Source: an uncultured Phocaeicola sp. (lineage in GTDB: Bacteria; Bacteroidota; Bacteroidia; Bacteroidales; Bacteroidaceae). Taken from it: DNA of 64,000 bases. Position 1 is the stretch's first letter, and every line of letters starts with the position of its first letter. Below the pieces are notes generated by a model. The model saw only the letters and a program-made list of their open reading frames with translations. It was not told the DNA's origin and did no database searches. Below, piece after piece: positions 52,917-62,102 of the stretch. The DNA is taken from assembly GCA_948566455.1 (NCBI GenBank), contig CAOYQO010000013.1, positions 28,966 through 92,965 on the forward strand. The letters are read 5' to 3'. A program made the position numbers and the translations under genes.

Positions 52917-54992
52917 TTATTTGTCAAATTGAATCAAGCTCTTATCCGTTATCAATATAGGTGAATCATATATCTGAATGCCACTGAAGATGTATTCATT
53001 CCCCTTTTTCGTAATTTTATCCTCAGGTATTTTTTTAACTGTTCCCGAAAGAATATCTACAATTACCGGACATTCAAACTTTCCACTTTTAACTCTTACT
53101 TCCGTTGGAATAGGTGCATTAAAATTAAATGGAGTAGAATCGTCCCACCATAACAGGCATGATTGCAGTCCATCTTTTTCTGTCTCATACAAGAATTTAC
53201 TACATGAATAATCACGATTCAGACTGATTTTTTCCGCATCAAGCCTGTAGTTGAATAAATCAAACACCGACATCAGATTCTGAACCGCAAAATAAGCCAT
53301 TTTAGGACGTATCACCCGTTTCTCATCATCTGTTTGCAGCAATCCCTTCACGTTTTTCTTTTTAATGGCATCAGTTGCCGCATAATTCATATCTGAAATA
53401 CAAAATATTCCCGTTGCAATGTCTCGTCCATGATCACCCAATATCCGCCTTAACGCCCATTTGGCCTGAGAGGTTTCAGTCCAGTCATAAGCACTCAGTG
53501 CTCCCCCCATCCGTCCTCTTGACGGGGCACCGCTTTCTCCCTGCCACAGCTTTATGTGAGATGAGTATTTACCGACTACTGTCCGAAGCCTCTCCACCAA
53601 AGGATACATGTCCTCTGGACGGAACATGTATTGATGATACGAAATCCAATCGAACAAATCCAGTTTACCACGTTTCTTAAACTCCTTAAGACAATTTTCA
53701 GTCAATGTCGTATCATTAATCAACGCAAGAGCCAATGCTGCAATTTTAGCCTTAGGATCTACTTCCTTAATGATTTCCGCAGTACGAATATTCAGTTCTG
53801 CAAGGCTTTCATAGTCCTTGCCCAGTTCCTTGTTTATGTCTGGTTCATTCCAGATTTCCCATTCATGTACTCTCCCTTTATAATGTTGCGCCAATGCTCG
53901 CACCCAATTATTCCATCCAGTTTTTCCTTCCTCCGAAACAGGCCATCCTCCTTTCAAAAAAGGAGTTCCTCCACCTTGATATATAGGATTTCCGTACGAA
54001 ACTTCCAACCAGATTTCCAGTCCGCGTCCTAAAGCGTCGTCTATGATAGTGTCGAGCCATCTGAAATCATAATGCCCTTTCACCTTCTCCGTTTTTGCCC
54101 ATCCTGCTTGAAGCCTTATCTTACGCATACCTAATGGGGCCAGGTATTTCTTGTATTGTTCATAATCCGCATAATCACGGTCTAAGACCTCACAGCCAAT
54201 TGTCAAATGATTGCGTGTATCGGCCACCGATTTAGGCTTTAAATGACCAAGGAGCGGGAACATTCTGTCTCTTTTCCAGTTTTTGGTAACTTCTTGAGCC
54301 ACCCGCTGCAAATAGAGTGCATCATCCTGCATTAACCGACCGTAGCAATGGCTCACATATTGCTTGGAAGTGAAATAAGAAAGAAACATATTGGCAATTA
54401 AATAACTTCCAATATGAGTGGGATGACTGTCATCAGACTGATAAATACTCAATTCGGGGCGTTCTTTCCTTACCCGCTCAAAAGCCAGCCCCACAGGTAT
54501 ACATTCGCAGCCTATGCTGTCTGCCACGGAAGTATATGCAGCCGTAATGCGCTTCTGCATACTGTCAAAACTATCATTATTTCGTCCCCACGTCATGTAG
54601 AGCAGCACTTTTCCTTCCGTATTATATTTCCGGACAATGCTGTGCAATTTTACAACTGACGGCATAACCTGTTTTTGCAAGTACTCATACTCCCATGCCA
54701 TTGCCAAACTCTGCTCCTGCAACACGACATAGTCCCAACGACCTTGTTTAATAGCGTCAATTGTATGCGAACTGGCAGCATGTTGTTTCAAAAACCATCC
54801 GCCGACAGCCACCTTTTGAGCATAGACAGGCACATTCACACTTTGCCCAAGTTCTTGTACCGTCTGTACCATTCTGTTGAAATGAGTATAGCTATTCCCG
54901 ATGAAAAGAACCCTGATTGTATCTTTCTGGGCACCGGAAGAAACTCCGGTGCCTAAAACAAACATTAAACAAACAATTAGTAAACGTAGCAT
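52917..54992 (-). CDS. Bifunctional SGNH esterase + GH39-like glycosidase
   Basis: 691 residues, signal peptide MLRLLIVCLMFVLGTGVSSGA. Residues about 25-235 are an SGNH/GDSL esterase: FIGNSYT (S34) and DDSHPTH (D187-H190). Residues about 260-600 are a clan-A TIM barrel like GH39: acid/base Glu in EIWNEPDI (E383) and nucleophile Glu in LWQGESGAP (E486). A beta-rich C-terminus follows. It presumably deacylates and cuts the same side chain. GH39 members are xylosidases, iduronidases and others, so the sugar is unknown. Confidence 0.8.
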   Translation of the reverse strand: MLRLLIVCLMFVLGTGVSSGAQKDTIRVLFIGNSYTHFNRMVQTVQELGQSVNVPVYAQKVAVGGWFLKQHAASSHTIDAIKQGRWDYVVLQEQSLAMAWEYEYLQKQVMPSVVKLHSIVRKYNTEGKVLLYMTWGRNNDSFDSMQKRITAAYTSVADSIGCECIPVGLAFERVRKERPELSIYQSDDSHPTHIGSYLIANMFLSYFTSKQYVSHCYGRLMQDDALYLQRVAQEVTKNWKRDRMFPLLGHLKPKSVADTRNHLTIGCEVLDRDYADYEQYKKYLAPLGMRKIRLQAGWAKTEKVKGHYDFRWLDTIIDDALGRGLEIWLEVSYGNPIYQGGGTPFLKGGWPVSEEGKTGWNNWVRALAQHYKGRVHEWEIWNEPDINKELGKDYESLAELNIRTAEIIKEVDPKAKIAALALALINDTTLTENCLKEFKKRGKLDLFDWISYHQYMFRPEDMYPLVERLRTVVGKYSSHIKLWQGESGAPSRGRMGGALSAYDWTETSQAKWALRRILGDHGRDIATGIFCISDMNYAATDAIKKKNVKGLLQTDDEKRVIRPKMAYFAVQNLMSVFDLFNYRLDAEKISLNRDYSCSKFLYETEKDGLQSCLLWWDDSTPFNFNAPIPTEVRVKSGKFECPVIVDILSGTVKKIPEDKITKKGNEYIFSGIQIYDSPILITDKSLIQFDK

Positions 54993-55013
54993 AATTGTAT
55001 AGTTAAAGATTAA

Positions 55014-56684
55014 TTAATCGGAATATCCGGGATTTTGCTCCAGAACCGCATTCTTGTTAGCCTCAATCACACTGTATGGAATGGGAAACAGCTCGTGGTA
55101 ATCTTCCATTTGCAGACCATTGTATTCGTTGCATTTACGTGTACGCTCCACATATTTTCCCAAACGTCCCAGTGTAATACGGCGAAACTCCTCGTAAACC
55201 ATTTCCCGTGCACGTTCATCCAAAATATAATCGATAGTCACATCCTCCGCAACGACATCTTTTGCATGCGCCCTGTTTCTTACCACGTTTATATCAGCGG
55301 CAGCTTTGTCCTTGTCCCCCATATCCAGATAGGCTTCGGCACGAAGAAGATAGCATTCGGGCAACCGAAGCATATATTGGTCAAGATAGGTACCACCGGC
55401 CGTCGATTTCAAAAGCAGATTCTCCTTATCCGAATACAATGCTTCAGGATGCTCTCCCGGAGTAGTGATTTTTGACGGCCATGGAAACCAACGCCACCAA
55501 TTTTCCTTCAAAGTCTTACTATACGAATCTTCACCGAATACACTTTTTCCATAGTATTTGGAAGAAGGCAGATCATAATAGGCATTACGGACAATATTGT
55601 ACTTGGAATTCCGTATGTCATTATCAAAATCACTCTCCCACAAATCATTCAACCACCAATCGGTATTACACATGTTCGATACGCCACGACCTCCTACATT
55701 CAAATCGGAACGGCCGTTCGTCGACAAAAATGCCACCTTTCCTTCGGGATCCTTCAATGAATAAGTGACAGGAGCAGCAAAACGCTCAAGATAGTAGGGC
55801 CGGTATTTAGTCGAAACCAGATATCCTCCTTCCGTATCCACTTCCATCTGAATAACCCAAAGCGCTTCTGTATTCCCGTTGGTCGAACGATTCTGGTTCT
55901 TTCTTCTGAACAAATCCCAAAACACATCACCTGCTTCATTCTTATGTGATCCGAAACGAGTCTTCATTAATGCGACATGGGGAGTATCGATTATTTCGCT
56001 CAAATACTTGACGGCAGCCGAATATTCTCCCAATGAAATAAGAGTTTCCGCCAAATAGTGTTTGGCTACCAGATTGGATATTTTTCCATCTGCCACAGCT
56101 TCAATGCCCGGAAGTTTCTTTGCGGCTTCCTCAAAGTCTTCTTTCATGGCTTTCAACACTTCTTCTTTCGTATTGCGTGTATAGTCCGTTCTGGGAACTT
56201 TGTTTTCCTCCAAAACGAGTGGTACCCCTCCAAAACAATACACCAACGTCCTGTATCCGAAAGCTCTGAAGAACTTGGCTTCTGCTGTAACAAGGGATTT
56301 TTGTTCATCAGTAATCGACAATGCAGCCACCCTGTCTATCAAAGTGTTCGCATTGCTTATCAGTTTGTATTCCCTATCCCACAAATCAGCAATGCCTGCT
56401 TGTTCGGGTATCATCCAGTCCTTCATATTTCCCATGAAATTATTATTGTGACGCGCATTCTTGGCAACATCCGTACTCATGAAAAAGATGAAATCACTAT
56501 TATAGAAATTAGCCCGTACCTTGGCATAAAGACCATTGATGGCTGTTTGACAATCATCGTATGATTTATAAGCATTTTCAAGACCTAAAAAATCTAACGG
56601 TTCTTCTTTCAAAAAAGCACTTTCATCGCAAGAAGCGACAAAACATATGGATAACAATCCAATGATTAATCTATTTAGTTTCAT
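55014..56684 (-). CDS. SusD/RagB-family outer-membrane lipoprotein
   Basis: 556 residues. Lipobox FVASC (Cys19) then DES, giving a surface lipoprotein. TPR-like helices follow (DDCQTAINGLYAKV, FFRAFGYRTLVYCFGGVPLV) and the RagB/SusD C-terminal domain with LLRAEAYLDMGDKDKAAADINVVRNRA. It binds the glycan on the cell surface and closes over the SusC pore. It is 10 bp downstream of susC. Confidence 0.95.
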   Translation of the reverse strand: MKLNRLIIGLLSICFVASCDESAFLKEEPLDFLGLENAYKSYDDCQTAINGLYAKVRANFYNSDFIFFMSTDVAKNARHNNNFMGNMKDWMIPEQAGIADLWDREYKLISNANTLIDRVAALSITDEQKSLVTAEAKFFRAFGYRTLVYCFGGVPLVLEENKVPRTDYTRNTKEEVLKAMKEDFEEAAKKLPGIEAVADGKISNLVAKHYLAETLISLGEYSAAVKYLSEIIDTPHVALMKTRFGSHKNEAGDVFWDLFRRKNQNRSTNGNTEALWVIQMEVDTEGGYLVSTKYRPYYLERFAAPVTYSLKDPEGKVAFLSTNGRSDLNVGGRGVSNMCNTDWWLNDLWESDFDNDIRNSKYNIVRNAYYDLPSSKYYGKSVFGEDSYSKTLKENWWRWFPWPSKITTPGEHPEALYSDKENLLLKSTAGGTYLDQYMLRLPECYLLRAEAYLDMGDKDKAAADINVVRNRAHAKDVVAEDVTIDYILDERAREMVYEEFRRITLGRLGKYVERTRKCNEYNGLQMEDYHELFPIPYSVIEANKNAVLEQNPGYSD

Positions 56685-56694
56685 TTTATTATCT

Positions 56695-59600
56695 TTAAAA
56701 AGTTATATCTATACCCAAAGAATATGTTCGCATAACAGGATAAGCGGTTGACGCAATTCCTAAACCGACTTCCGGATCCCAACCATCCCAACCGGTAAAT
56801 GTCAACAGATTTTGCCCGCTCATAAAGAGCCTGAGATTGTCAATACCCAATTTCTTGATGAATTTCCGCTCTAAAGTATATCCTAAGGAAGCATCCTGCA
56901 AACGGACAAAACTCCTTTGCTGTACAATCTCTCCCTCCATCGTCGGTGAAGACCATACTGTTGCGAATTTAGCGTTCGGATTGCGCGGTGACCAATAATC
57001 ATATGCATTCGTCCAGTTTTGATTTTCTGCATTGCCTATGGAATTGCCTATATAATCCGGACGTTTATTGTAGCTCATATATCCTTTCTTCCCTCCTTGG
57101 ATTACATTAATAAAAAGATTAAGATCAAATCCTTTGTAACTGAACCTGTTTTTGATGCCAAGAGTATAAGCAGGCTCTTGATGTCCTAGTATTACCCTGT
57201 CTTTATCAGCGGATATTTTCCCGTCATTATTCTGATCTTTTATCTTATAGGTACCGGGATAAAACCCTTCCATAATGCTGCCATTCTCCTTATCGGCAAT
57301 TTGCCAAATACCTTCTATCTCGTACCCATATATCGTGCCTATTGATTCTCCTATAAAAAGACCACTTGATATCAAATCATCCTCTTTCCCATTTTTATCA
57401 TTATCTTCTCCCAACAATGAGATAATCTTGTTTTGATTGGTTGCAAAGTTAAATCCCAACGACCATTCAAAATCCTTTGTTCTGACAGGAATGGTATTGA
57501 GCACAATTTCCAAGCCTTGGTTTCTCAATTTTCCCACATTGCTTCGAACCGACTTAAAACCGGTTATCGAAGGAATCACGACATTCCAAAGCAAATTCTT
57601 GGTAGTGGCATTATAATAGTCGATAGAACCTGAAATCCTGTTTCCATAACATGCAAAGTCAATGCCTACATTATATTCGGATGTCGTTTCCCACTTCAAA
57701 TCCATATTACCCATGGTTGAGACATTAGAACCCAAGGCCGTCACAGCACCATCTCCAAACACATAACTGTGCTCACCTCCCAATACGACTTTAGCCAAAG
57801 AAGAATATCGGTCTGTTTGATTACCAGTCACTCCATAACTTGCACGGAGTTTCAAATTATCCAAATGCTTGAATCTCTCCATAAAAGATTCTTGAGATAA
57901 TGTCCAGCCTAAGCCAAATGACGGAAACCATCCGAACTTATGATTGGAAGCAAAACCGGAAAAGCCATCGCGCCTTAATGTTCCGGTCATGAAATATTTA
58001 CCCATATAATTGTACGAGAAACGTCCCATCTGATATAGATTGCTTTCTTTCCAAGCAGATGAACTAATTTTCTGAATAATAGCTTGTCCTAAGTCATTAT
58101 ATCCTGTGGCTGTATTCGAGTATTGTTCTCCCAATGCTCGGGTTCCATCTCCGCTTCGCCTGTTACAACCGTAAACAAACGTCGCATCCAAATGGTGATT
58201 ACCAAATGTATTGGAATAGTTTACAATATTATCAACCAGCCAATAATAAGTATTGCCGATATATTTTGAAGCTTCTCCTTTCTCACTGGCCTCATATTGA
58301 TTGTAATTATACTGATTGGTAACTTCCGTCGTGTAATTGTAATTAATTCTATAACTCAATCCCTTAATGAAAGGAATATTCACTATACCATAAACGGTTG
58401 TATTTATTTGATGCCTTTTGTCCAAATCATCCGAAAGATAAGCAAGGAACGGATTCTTTATGTTTCCGCCGTTAGGACTAACTACCCATTCACCTTCATC
58501 ATTTTGGGGCATAACAACACTTGGCATCCGAACTATACTGTTTATATTCGGACATTCTCCGGAATAGTCAAGAAAAGAGATAAATGTATTGGTTCCCACT
58601 TTTAACCAAGGAGCTATTCTAACATCCACATTAGTCCGGAACGTAGTTCGCTTATATTTATCATTCTTTATAATGCCTGCTTGATCCGTAAAACTACCCG
58701 AAAGGAAATAGGACACCTGTTCATTCCCTCCATCCACATTAATGGTATTTGTATAGACATGACCTGTCTGCTTGGCATTTCCCCACCAGTCGTATTCGAT
58801 TCCGTCATCTACCCCATTCATCTGAGAAATATTCAACGAGCTGCTAGAAAACTCCCAAGCAGGATTTATTTCCGTATAACCGGAAGATTGCGTATAAGCC
58901 TTTTCATATTCTACGTCGCGGACTTTTCGCAACCATTCTTCACGATTCAGTGGACGGAAGTTTTTGGTAGGATTACTAAATGACCAATTACTGGAATAAC
59001 TGATTCGCGGAGCAGCCCCACGTCGTCCGGATTTAGTAGAAATCATCAATACACCATTAGCTGCCTTAGCACCATATACAGCCTTACTACTGGCATCCTT
59101 CAATATATCAATGGATGTAACATCTGAAGGATTTATATCGCCGATTCTACCGTTATAGATAACTCCATCCAATACAATTAACAAATCCTTATTACCATTG
59201 ATGGTAGTCTGACCACGTACTTGCATAGTCGGTTCTTCTCCTGCTGTATTCACTTGCCCTACTTGTATGCCAGCCACGTTACCATGAAGAGACTGAATGA
59301 TACTTGTATTTGGAGAATCTTTCATAGTATTCAAATCTGCTTTGACCACAGAACCAGTTAAATCTGATTTTTTCATGGTTCCATAACCAATCACAACAAC
59401 TTCACTTAAGGTTTTTGAATCCTCAACCAATGAAACATTAATCATGTTTTTCTCTCCTACCGGTATCTCCTGGCTTATGTAACCTATATACGAAAATACC
59501 AAAGTAGCAGTTTTAGAAACAACCAAAGAATAATTTCCGTCCAAATCGGAAATCGTACCTACGGAACTCTCATTTTTTACCGTAACATTCACGCCTACCA

Positions 59601-59706
59601 AAGACTCTCCGGTACCGGCATCCACAATTTTGCCTTTTACACCATGCTGAGCAAAAGCCGTGGTGCAAACAAACATACACAGTAACAAATAACATCTTGT
59701 TTTCAT
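56695..59706 (-). CDS. SusC/RagA-family TonB-dependent transporter
   Basis: 1003 residues. Signal peptide MKTRCYLLLCMFVCTTAFAQ, N-terminal carboxypeptidase-D-like domain (KGKIVDAGTGESLVGVNVTV), TonB box region EVVVIGYGTMKKSDLTGSV, plug domain, then the beta-barrel ending in SLGIDITF with terminal Phe. No N-terminal STN/anti-sigma domain, so it is not coupled to an ECF sigma factor. First gene of the operon, with a consensus promoter and inverted repeat upstream. Confidence 0.97.
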   Translation of the reverse strand: MKTRCYLLLCMFVCTTAFAQHGVKGKIVDAGTGESLVGVNVTVKNESSVGTISDLDGNYSLVVSKTATLVFSYIGYISQEIPVGEKNMINVSLVEDSKTLSEVVVIGYGTMKKSDLTGSVVKADLNTMKDSPNTSIIQSLHGNVAGIQVGQVNTAGEEPTMQVRGQTTINGNKDLLIVLDGVIYNGRIGDINPSDVTSIDILKDASSKAVYGAKAANGVLMISTKSGRRGAAPRISYSSNWSFSNPTKNFRPLNREEWLRKVRDVEYEKAYTQSSGYTEINPAWEFSSSSLNISQMNGVDDGIEYDWWGNAKQTGHVYTNTINVDGGNEQVSYFLSGSFTDQAGIIKNDKYKRTTFRTNVDVRIAPWLKVGTNTFISFLDYSGECPNINSIVRMPSVVMPQNDEGEWVVSPNGGNIKNPFLAYLSDDLDKRHQINTTVYGIVNIPFIKGLSYRINYNYTTEVTNQYNYNQYEASEKGEASKYIGNTYYWLVDNIVNYSNTFGNHHLDATFVYGCNRRSGDGTRALGEQYSNTATGYNDLGQAIIQKISSSAWKESNLYQMGRFSYNYMGKYFMTGTLRRDGFSGFASNHKFGWFPSFGLGWTLSQESFMERFKHLDNLKLRASYGVTGNQTDRYSSLAKVVLGGEHSYVFGDGAVTALGSNVSTMGNMDLKWETTSEYNVGIDFACYGNRISGSIDYYNATTKNLLWNVVIPSITGFKSVRSNVGKLRNQGLEIVLNTIPVRTKDFEWSLGFNFATNQNKIISLLGEDNDKNGKEDDLISSGLFIGESIGTIYGYEIEGIWQIADKENGSIMEGFYPGTYKIKDQNNDGKISADKDRVILGHQEPAYTLGIKNRFSYKGFDLNLFINVIQGGKKGYMSYNKRPDYIGNSIGNAENQNWTNAYDYWSPRNPNAKFATVWSSPTMEGEIVQQRSFVRLQDASLGYTLERKFIKKLGIDNLRLFMSGQNLLTFTGWDGWDPEVGLGIASTAYPVMRTYSLGIDITF

Positions 59707-59730
59707 AATATAAAATTTAATTTTTCAATG

Positions 59731-59760
59731 CAAAATTACTATTAGTCTTTTAGGATCAAA
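59731..59760 (-). promoter_or_regulatory. susC promoter
   Basis: On the minus strand TTTG (59760-59757), 18 nt spacer, then TAATTTTG (59738-59731); the ATG is 25 bp further on. It drives the 12-gene operon. Confidence 0.75.
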
Positions 59761-59765
59761 ACAAT

Positions 59766-59793
59766 CAGCAGAAAAAAAATGCGATTTCTGCTG
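59766..59793. promoter_or_regulatory. Candidate operator for the IclR-family regulator
   Basis: Perfect 9-bp inverted repeat CAGCAGAAA (59766-59774) / TTTCTGCTG (59785-59793) with a 10-nt spacer, placed 5 bp upstream of the susC -33 box and between the two divergent genes. That it binds the adjacent IclR protein is inferred. Confidence 0.55.
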
Positions 59794-59872
59794 TAGAACA
59801 TAAGAATAAGCCATCAAAAGGGCTCTACACGAGGCCATACACACAATAGTAGTTAAAAACAAAACATAAAAA

Positions 59873-59902
59873 TTGGCAATAGAATTATAATTCCTAATTT
59901 TG
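59873..59902 (+). promoter_or_regulatory. iclR promoter
   Basis: TTGG (59873-59876, one base off TTTG), 18 nt spacer, TAATTTTG (59895-59902), 40 bp before the ATG. The -7 box is identical to that of susC on the other strand. Confidence 0.6.
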
Positions 59903-59942
59903 CATTATAAAACTATTAAAAAATAACTTTTATATTATAGAT

Positions 59943-60686
59943 ATGATACAAGTCATACATCGGGCCCTAAGCATTCTTGAAGTAATAGCTTCCAGCCCCA
60001 AAGAAGACCTAAGCTTGTCCGAAATTGCAGATTCACTTCAATTAAACCATGGAACATGTGCCAACATATTAAAAACATTGGTAAACAGAAACTATGTAGA
60101 ACAGATAGGCGCAAAGAAGGGATACAAACTAGGCTATATGGCTTATCAATTAACCAACTCATATACCTATTATGCTGAACTGAAAGAAATCGCAAAGCCT
60201 CTTATTGAACGGCTTCGGGATAGTATAAATGAAACGGTTATTCTCTCCATTATTGAAGGGGGGAAACGAATTTTATTATATGAAGCAGAATGTACCCACG
60301 AAATCCAGGTCAGAACCACTCAAGAATCCAGCGTTTATAAAGCTACTACCGGAAGAATGATACTAGCCCACTACTCCCTAAAGGAATTAAACTATTTCAC
60401 TGGAAAATACGGATTACCTGATAAAGAATTGTGGCCGGAAATAAAGAATACACAAAATCTGGTTGCTGCCTTAAGTGAAATTAGAGCCAAAGAAGTAGAA
60501 ATCACTTCCAATGCTAACCATGTTGTCAGCCTAGCAACTCCTATTTATAAAAACAAGACGATCATCGCAAGTCTGGGGATTTACTTGCCAGATATTCGGT
60601 TTGAAGAAATTACTAAAATAAATATTGTCGAAAAACTTAAAGAAACAACATTTCTATTGAATAAGGCAATAGAAGAACAAGAATAA
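59943..60686 (+). CDS. IclR-family transcriptional regulator (KdgR-like)
   Basis: 247 residues. N-terminal winged helix (VIHRALSILEVIASSPKEDL; LSEIADSLQLNHGTCANILK), C-terminal effector-binding IclR domain from about 75 (LSIIEGGKRILLYEAECTHE; SVYKATTGRMILAHYS; IYLPDIRFEE). It is divergent from susC. Relatives such as KdgR sense KDG, the product of the operon's UxaC-UxuB-UxuA route, so it probably represses the operon until KDG appears. PULs usually use hybrid two-component, SusR or ECF regulators, so this is atypical. Confidence 0.92.
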   Translation: MIQVIHRALSILEVIASSPKEDLSLSEIADSLQLNHGTCANILKTLVNRNYVEQIGAKKGYKLGYMAYQLTNSYTYYAELKEIAKPLIERLRDSINETVILSIIEGGKRILLYEAECTHEIQVRTTQESSVYKATTGRMILAHYSLKELNYFTGKYGLPDKELWPEIKNTQNLVAALSEIRAKEVEITSNANHVVSLATPIYKNKTIIASLGIYLPDIRFEEITKINIVEKLKETTFLLNKAIEEQE

Positions 60687-60688
60687 AA

Positions 60689-60718
60689 AATAAGCCCTGT
60701 CTCCCGACAAGGCTTATT
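60689..60718 (+). terminator. Terminator after iclR
   Basis: AATAAGCC (60689-60696) pairs with GGCTTATT (60711-60718), extended by TGTC/GACA inside. It directly follows the iclR stop. Confidence 0.7.
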
Positions 60719-60773
60719 CACAACACAAACACAAAATAAAACACGACAAAACTACTATGCAATCTTACCTGTC

Positions 60774-60874
60774 TATGCCGGGGAGGCATAAGTACTAGTT
60801 ACGGATATTCACATATACATAAACAGCATCAGGCTGATTTGCAACATATAAACAAATGCGGGGAAGCATTTGTT
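60774..60874. repeat. Two hairpins with similar GGGGA loops between iclR and galE
   Basis: TATGCC-GGGGA-GGCATA-type hairpin (60774-60790; loop ggggA between stem arms) and AACAAATGC with GCATTTGTT (60851-60874, perfect 9-bp stem, loop GGGGAA). The second lies 43 bp after the galE stop and may end its transcript; it lacks a long T-run. Confidence 0.5.
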
Positions 60875-60916
60875 CATTCCCTATTTGTTAATAAAAACAA
60901 AAATCTCTTTTACCGC

Positions 60917-61951
60917 TTATTGAATACCCCTCTCACGAAGCTTCAATTGCCAGTTCCATGCAGAACGCAATGTATCTTCGATGGTTTCAACAGCTTTCCA
61001 ACCCAACTCTTCATTAGCGAATTTAGGATCGGCCCATACCTTTTCAATATCTCCCGCACGACGACCGACAATCTGATAATTCAGTTTCACACCAGTTGCC
61101 TTTTCGAAAGCGTTAATCAATTCCAATACTGAAAGACCGCGTCCCGTTCCGATATTAAACACTTCCACTGTTTCCTTTTGTTTCTTTTCCAAAATACGGC
61201 GGATAGCAATAACATGTGCTTTTGCCAAATCAACTACATTAATGAAGTCGCGTATACAAGAGCCGTCGGGCGTATCATAATCATCACCAAAGACGCTCAG
61301 TTTCTCACGGATACCGATAGCGGTCTGGGTCAGATAAGGTATCAAGTTCTGAGGCACACCATTGGGTAACTCACCGAGCAATGCTGTCGGATGCGCACCA
61401 ATCGGATTGAAATAGCGCAGCAAAATTGCATTGATAGGAGCACCTGAAGCCACTGTATCGCGAACGATTTCTTCATTGATCTGCTTCGTATTACCGTAAG
61501 GAGATTCAGCTTTCTTAATCGGGGCTTTCTCCGTTACCGGCAATTCGTCCGGCTGACCGTAAACTGTACAAGAAGAAGAGAACACAATACCTTCCACTCC
61601 GTGCTTTGGCATCAACTCAAGCAGGTTAATCAATGAAACCAGATTATTGCGATAATAAAGCAATGGTTTCTGAACCGACTCGCCTACAGCCTTACTGGCT
61701 GCAAAGTGGATGATGGCTTTAATGCCTTTATATTTAGTAAACACAGCGTCAAGACCAGCGAAATCCAAACAATCCAATTTTTCGAATGCAGGACGAATAC
61801 CTGATACTTTTTCGATGTTATCAACTACATCGGCGCTAGAGTTTGACAAATTATCTATTATCACTACTTCATAACCTGCGTTTTGAAGTTCTACTACAGT
61901 ATGTGAACCAATATAACCGGTTCCACCTGTAACCAAGATTTTTTCTTTCAT
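60917..61951 (-). CDS. galE: UDP-glucose 4-epimerase
   Basis: 344 residues from the ATG at 61951 (MKEKILVTGGTGYIGSH); an ATG at 61978 adds 9 residues and was not chosen, as a -7 box lies at 61990-61997. NAD site GGTGYIGSHT, SSSCTVYG and YGNTKQINEE (YxxxK), NPIGAHPTALLGE and the C-terminal GRRAGDIEKVWADP. It interconverts UDP-Glc and UDP-Gal and can feed capsule and LPS synthesis. Confidence 0.96.
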   Translation of the reverse strand: MKEKILVTGGTGYIGSHTVVELQNAGYEVVIIDNLSNSSADVVDNIEKVSGIRPAFEKLDCLDFAGLDAVFTKYKGIKAIIHFAASKAVGESVQKPLLYYRNNLVSLINLLELMPKHGVEGIVFSSSCTVYGQPDELPVTEKAPIKKAESPYGNTKQINEEIVRDTVASGAPINAILLRYFNPIGAHPTALLGELPNGVPQNLIPYLTQTAIGIREKLSVFGDDYDTPDGSCIRDFINVVDLAKAHVIAIRRILEKKQKETVEVFNIGTGRGLSVLELINAFEKATGVKLNYQIVGRRAGDIEKVWADPKFANEELGWKAVETIEDTLRSAWNWQLKLRERGIQ

Positions 61952-61989
61952 CAGTGATTTATTCTTATAGGTTATCATCGTTGTGGCGG

Positions 61990-61997
61990 CAAATTTA
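61990..61997 (-). promoter_or_regulatory. galE promoter -7 box
   Basis: The minus strand reads TAAATTTG (TAnnTTTG), 38 bp before the ATG at 61951. Confidence 0.5.
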
Positions 61998-62048
61998 AGG
62001 AAATTAATTTTAGATAAAAAGAAAAAAGAGTATTTTTTTAGTTTAAAT

Positions 62049-62078
62049 TAAAAAGGGGCAGAATTTCTTCTACCCCTT
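62049..62078 (-). terminator. Terminator of the rnf operon
   Basis: AAGGGGCAGAA pairs with TTCTACCCCTT (one mismatch) at 62053-62078. On the minus strand it is followed by TTTTTAATTTAAAC. It lies 24 bp after rnfA. Confidence 0.75.
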
Positions 62079-62102
62079 ATCTATTACTGAATGTTCTTTT
62101 TT

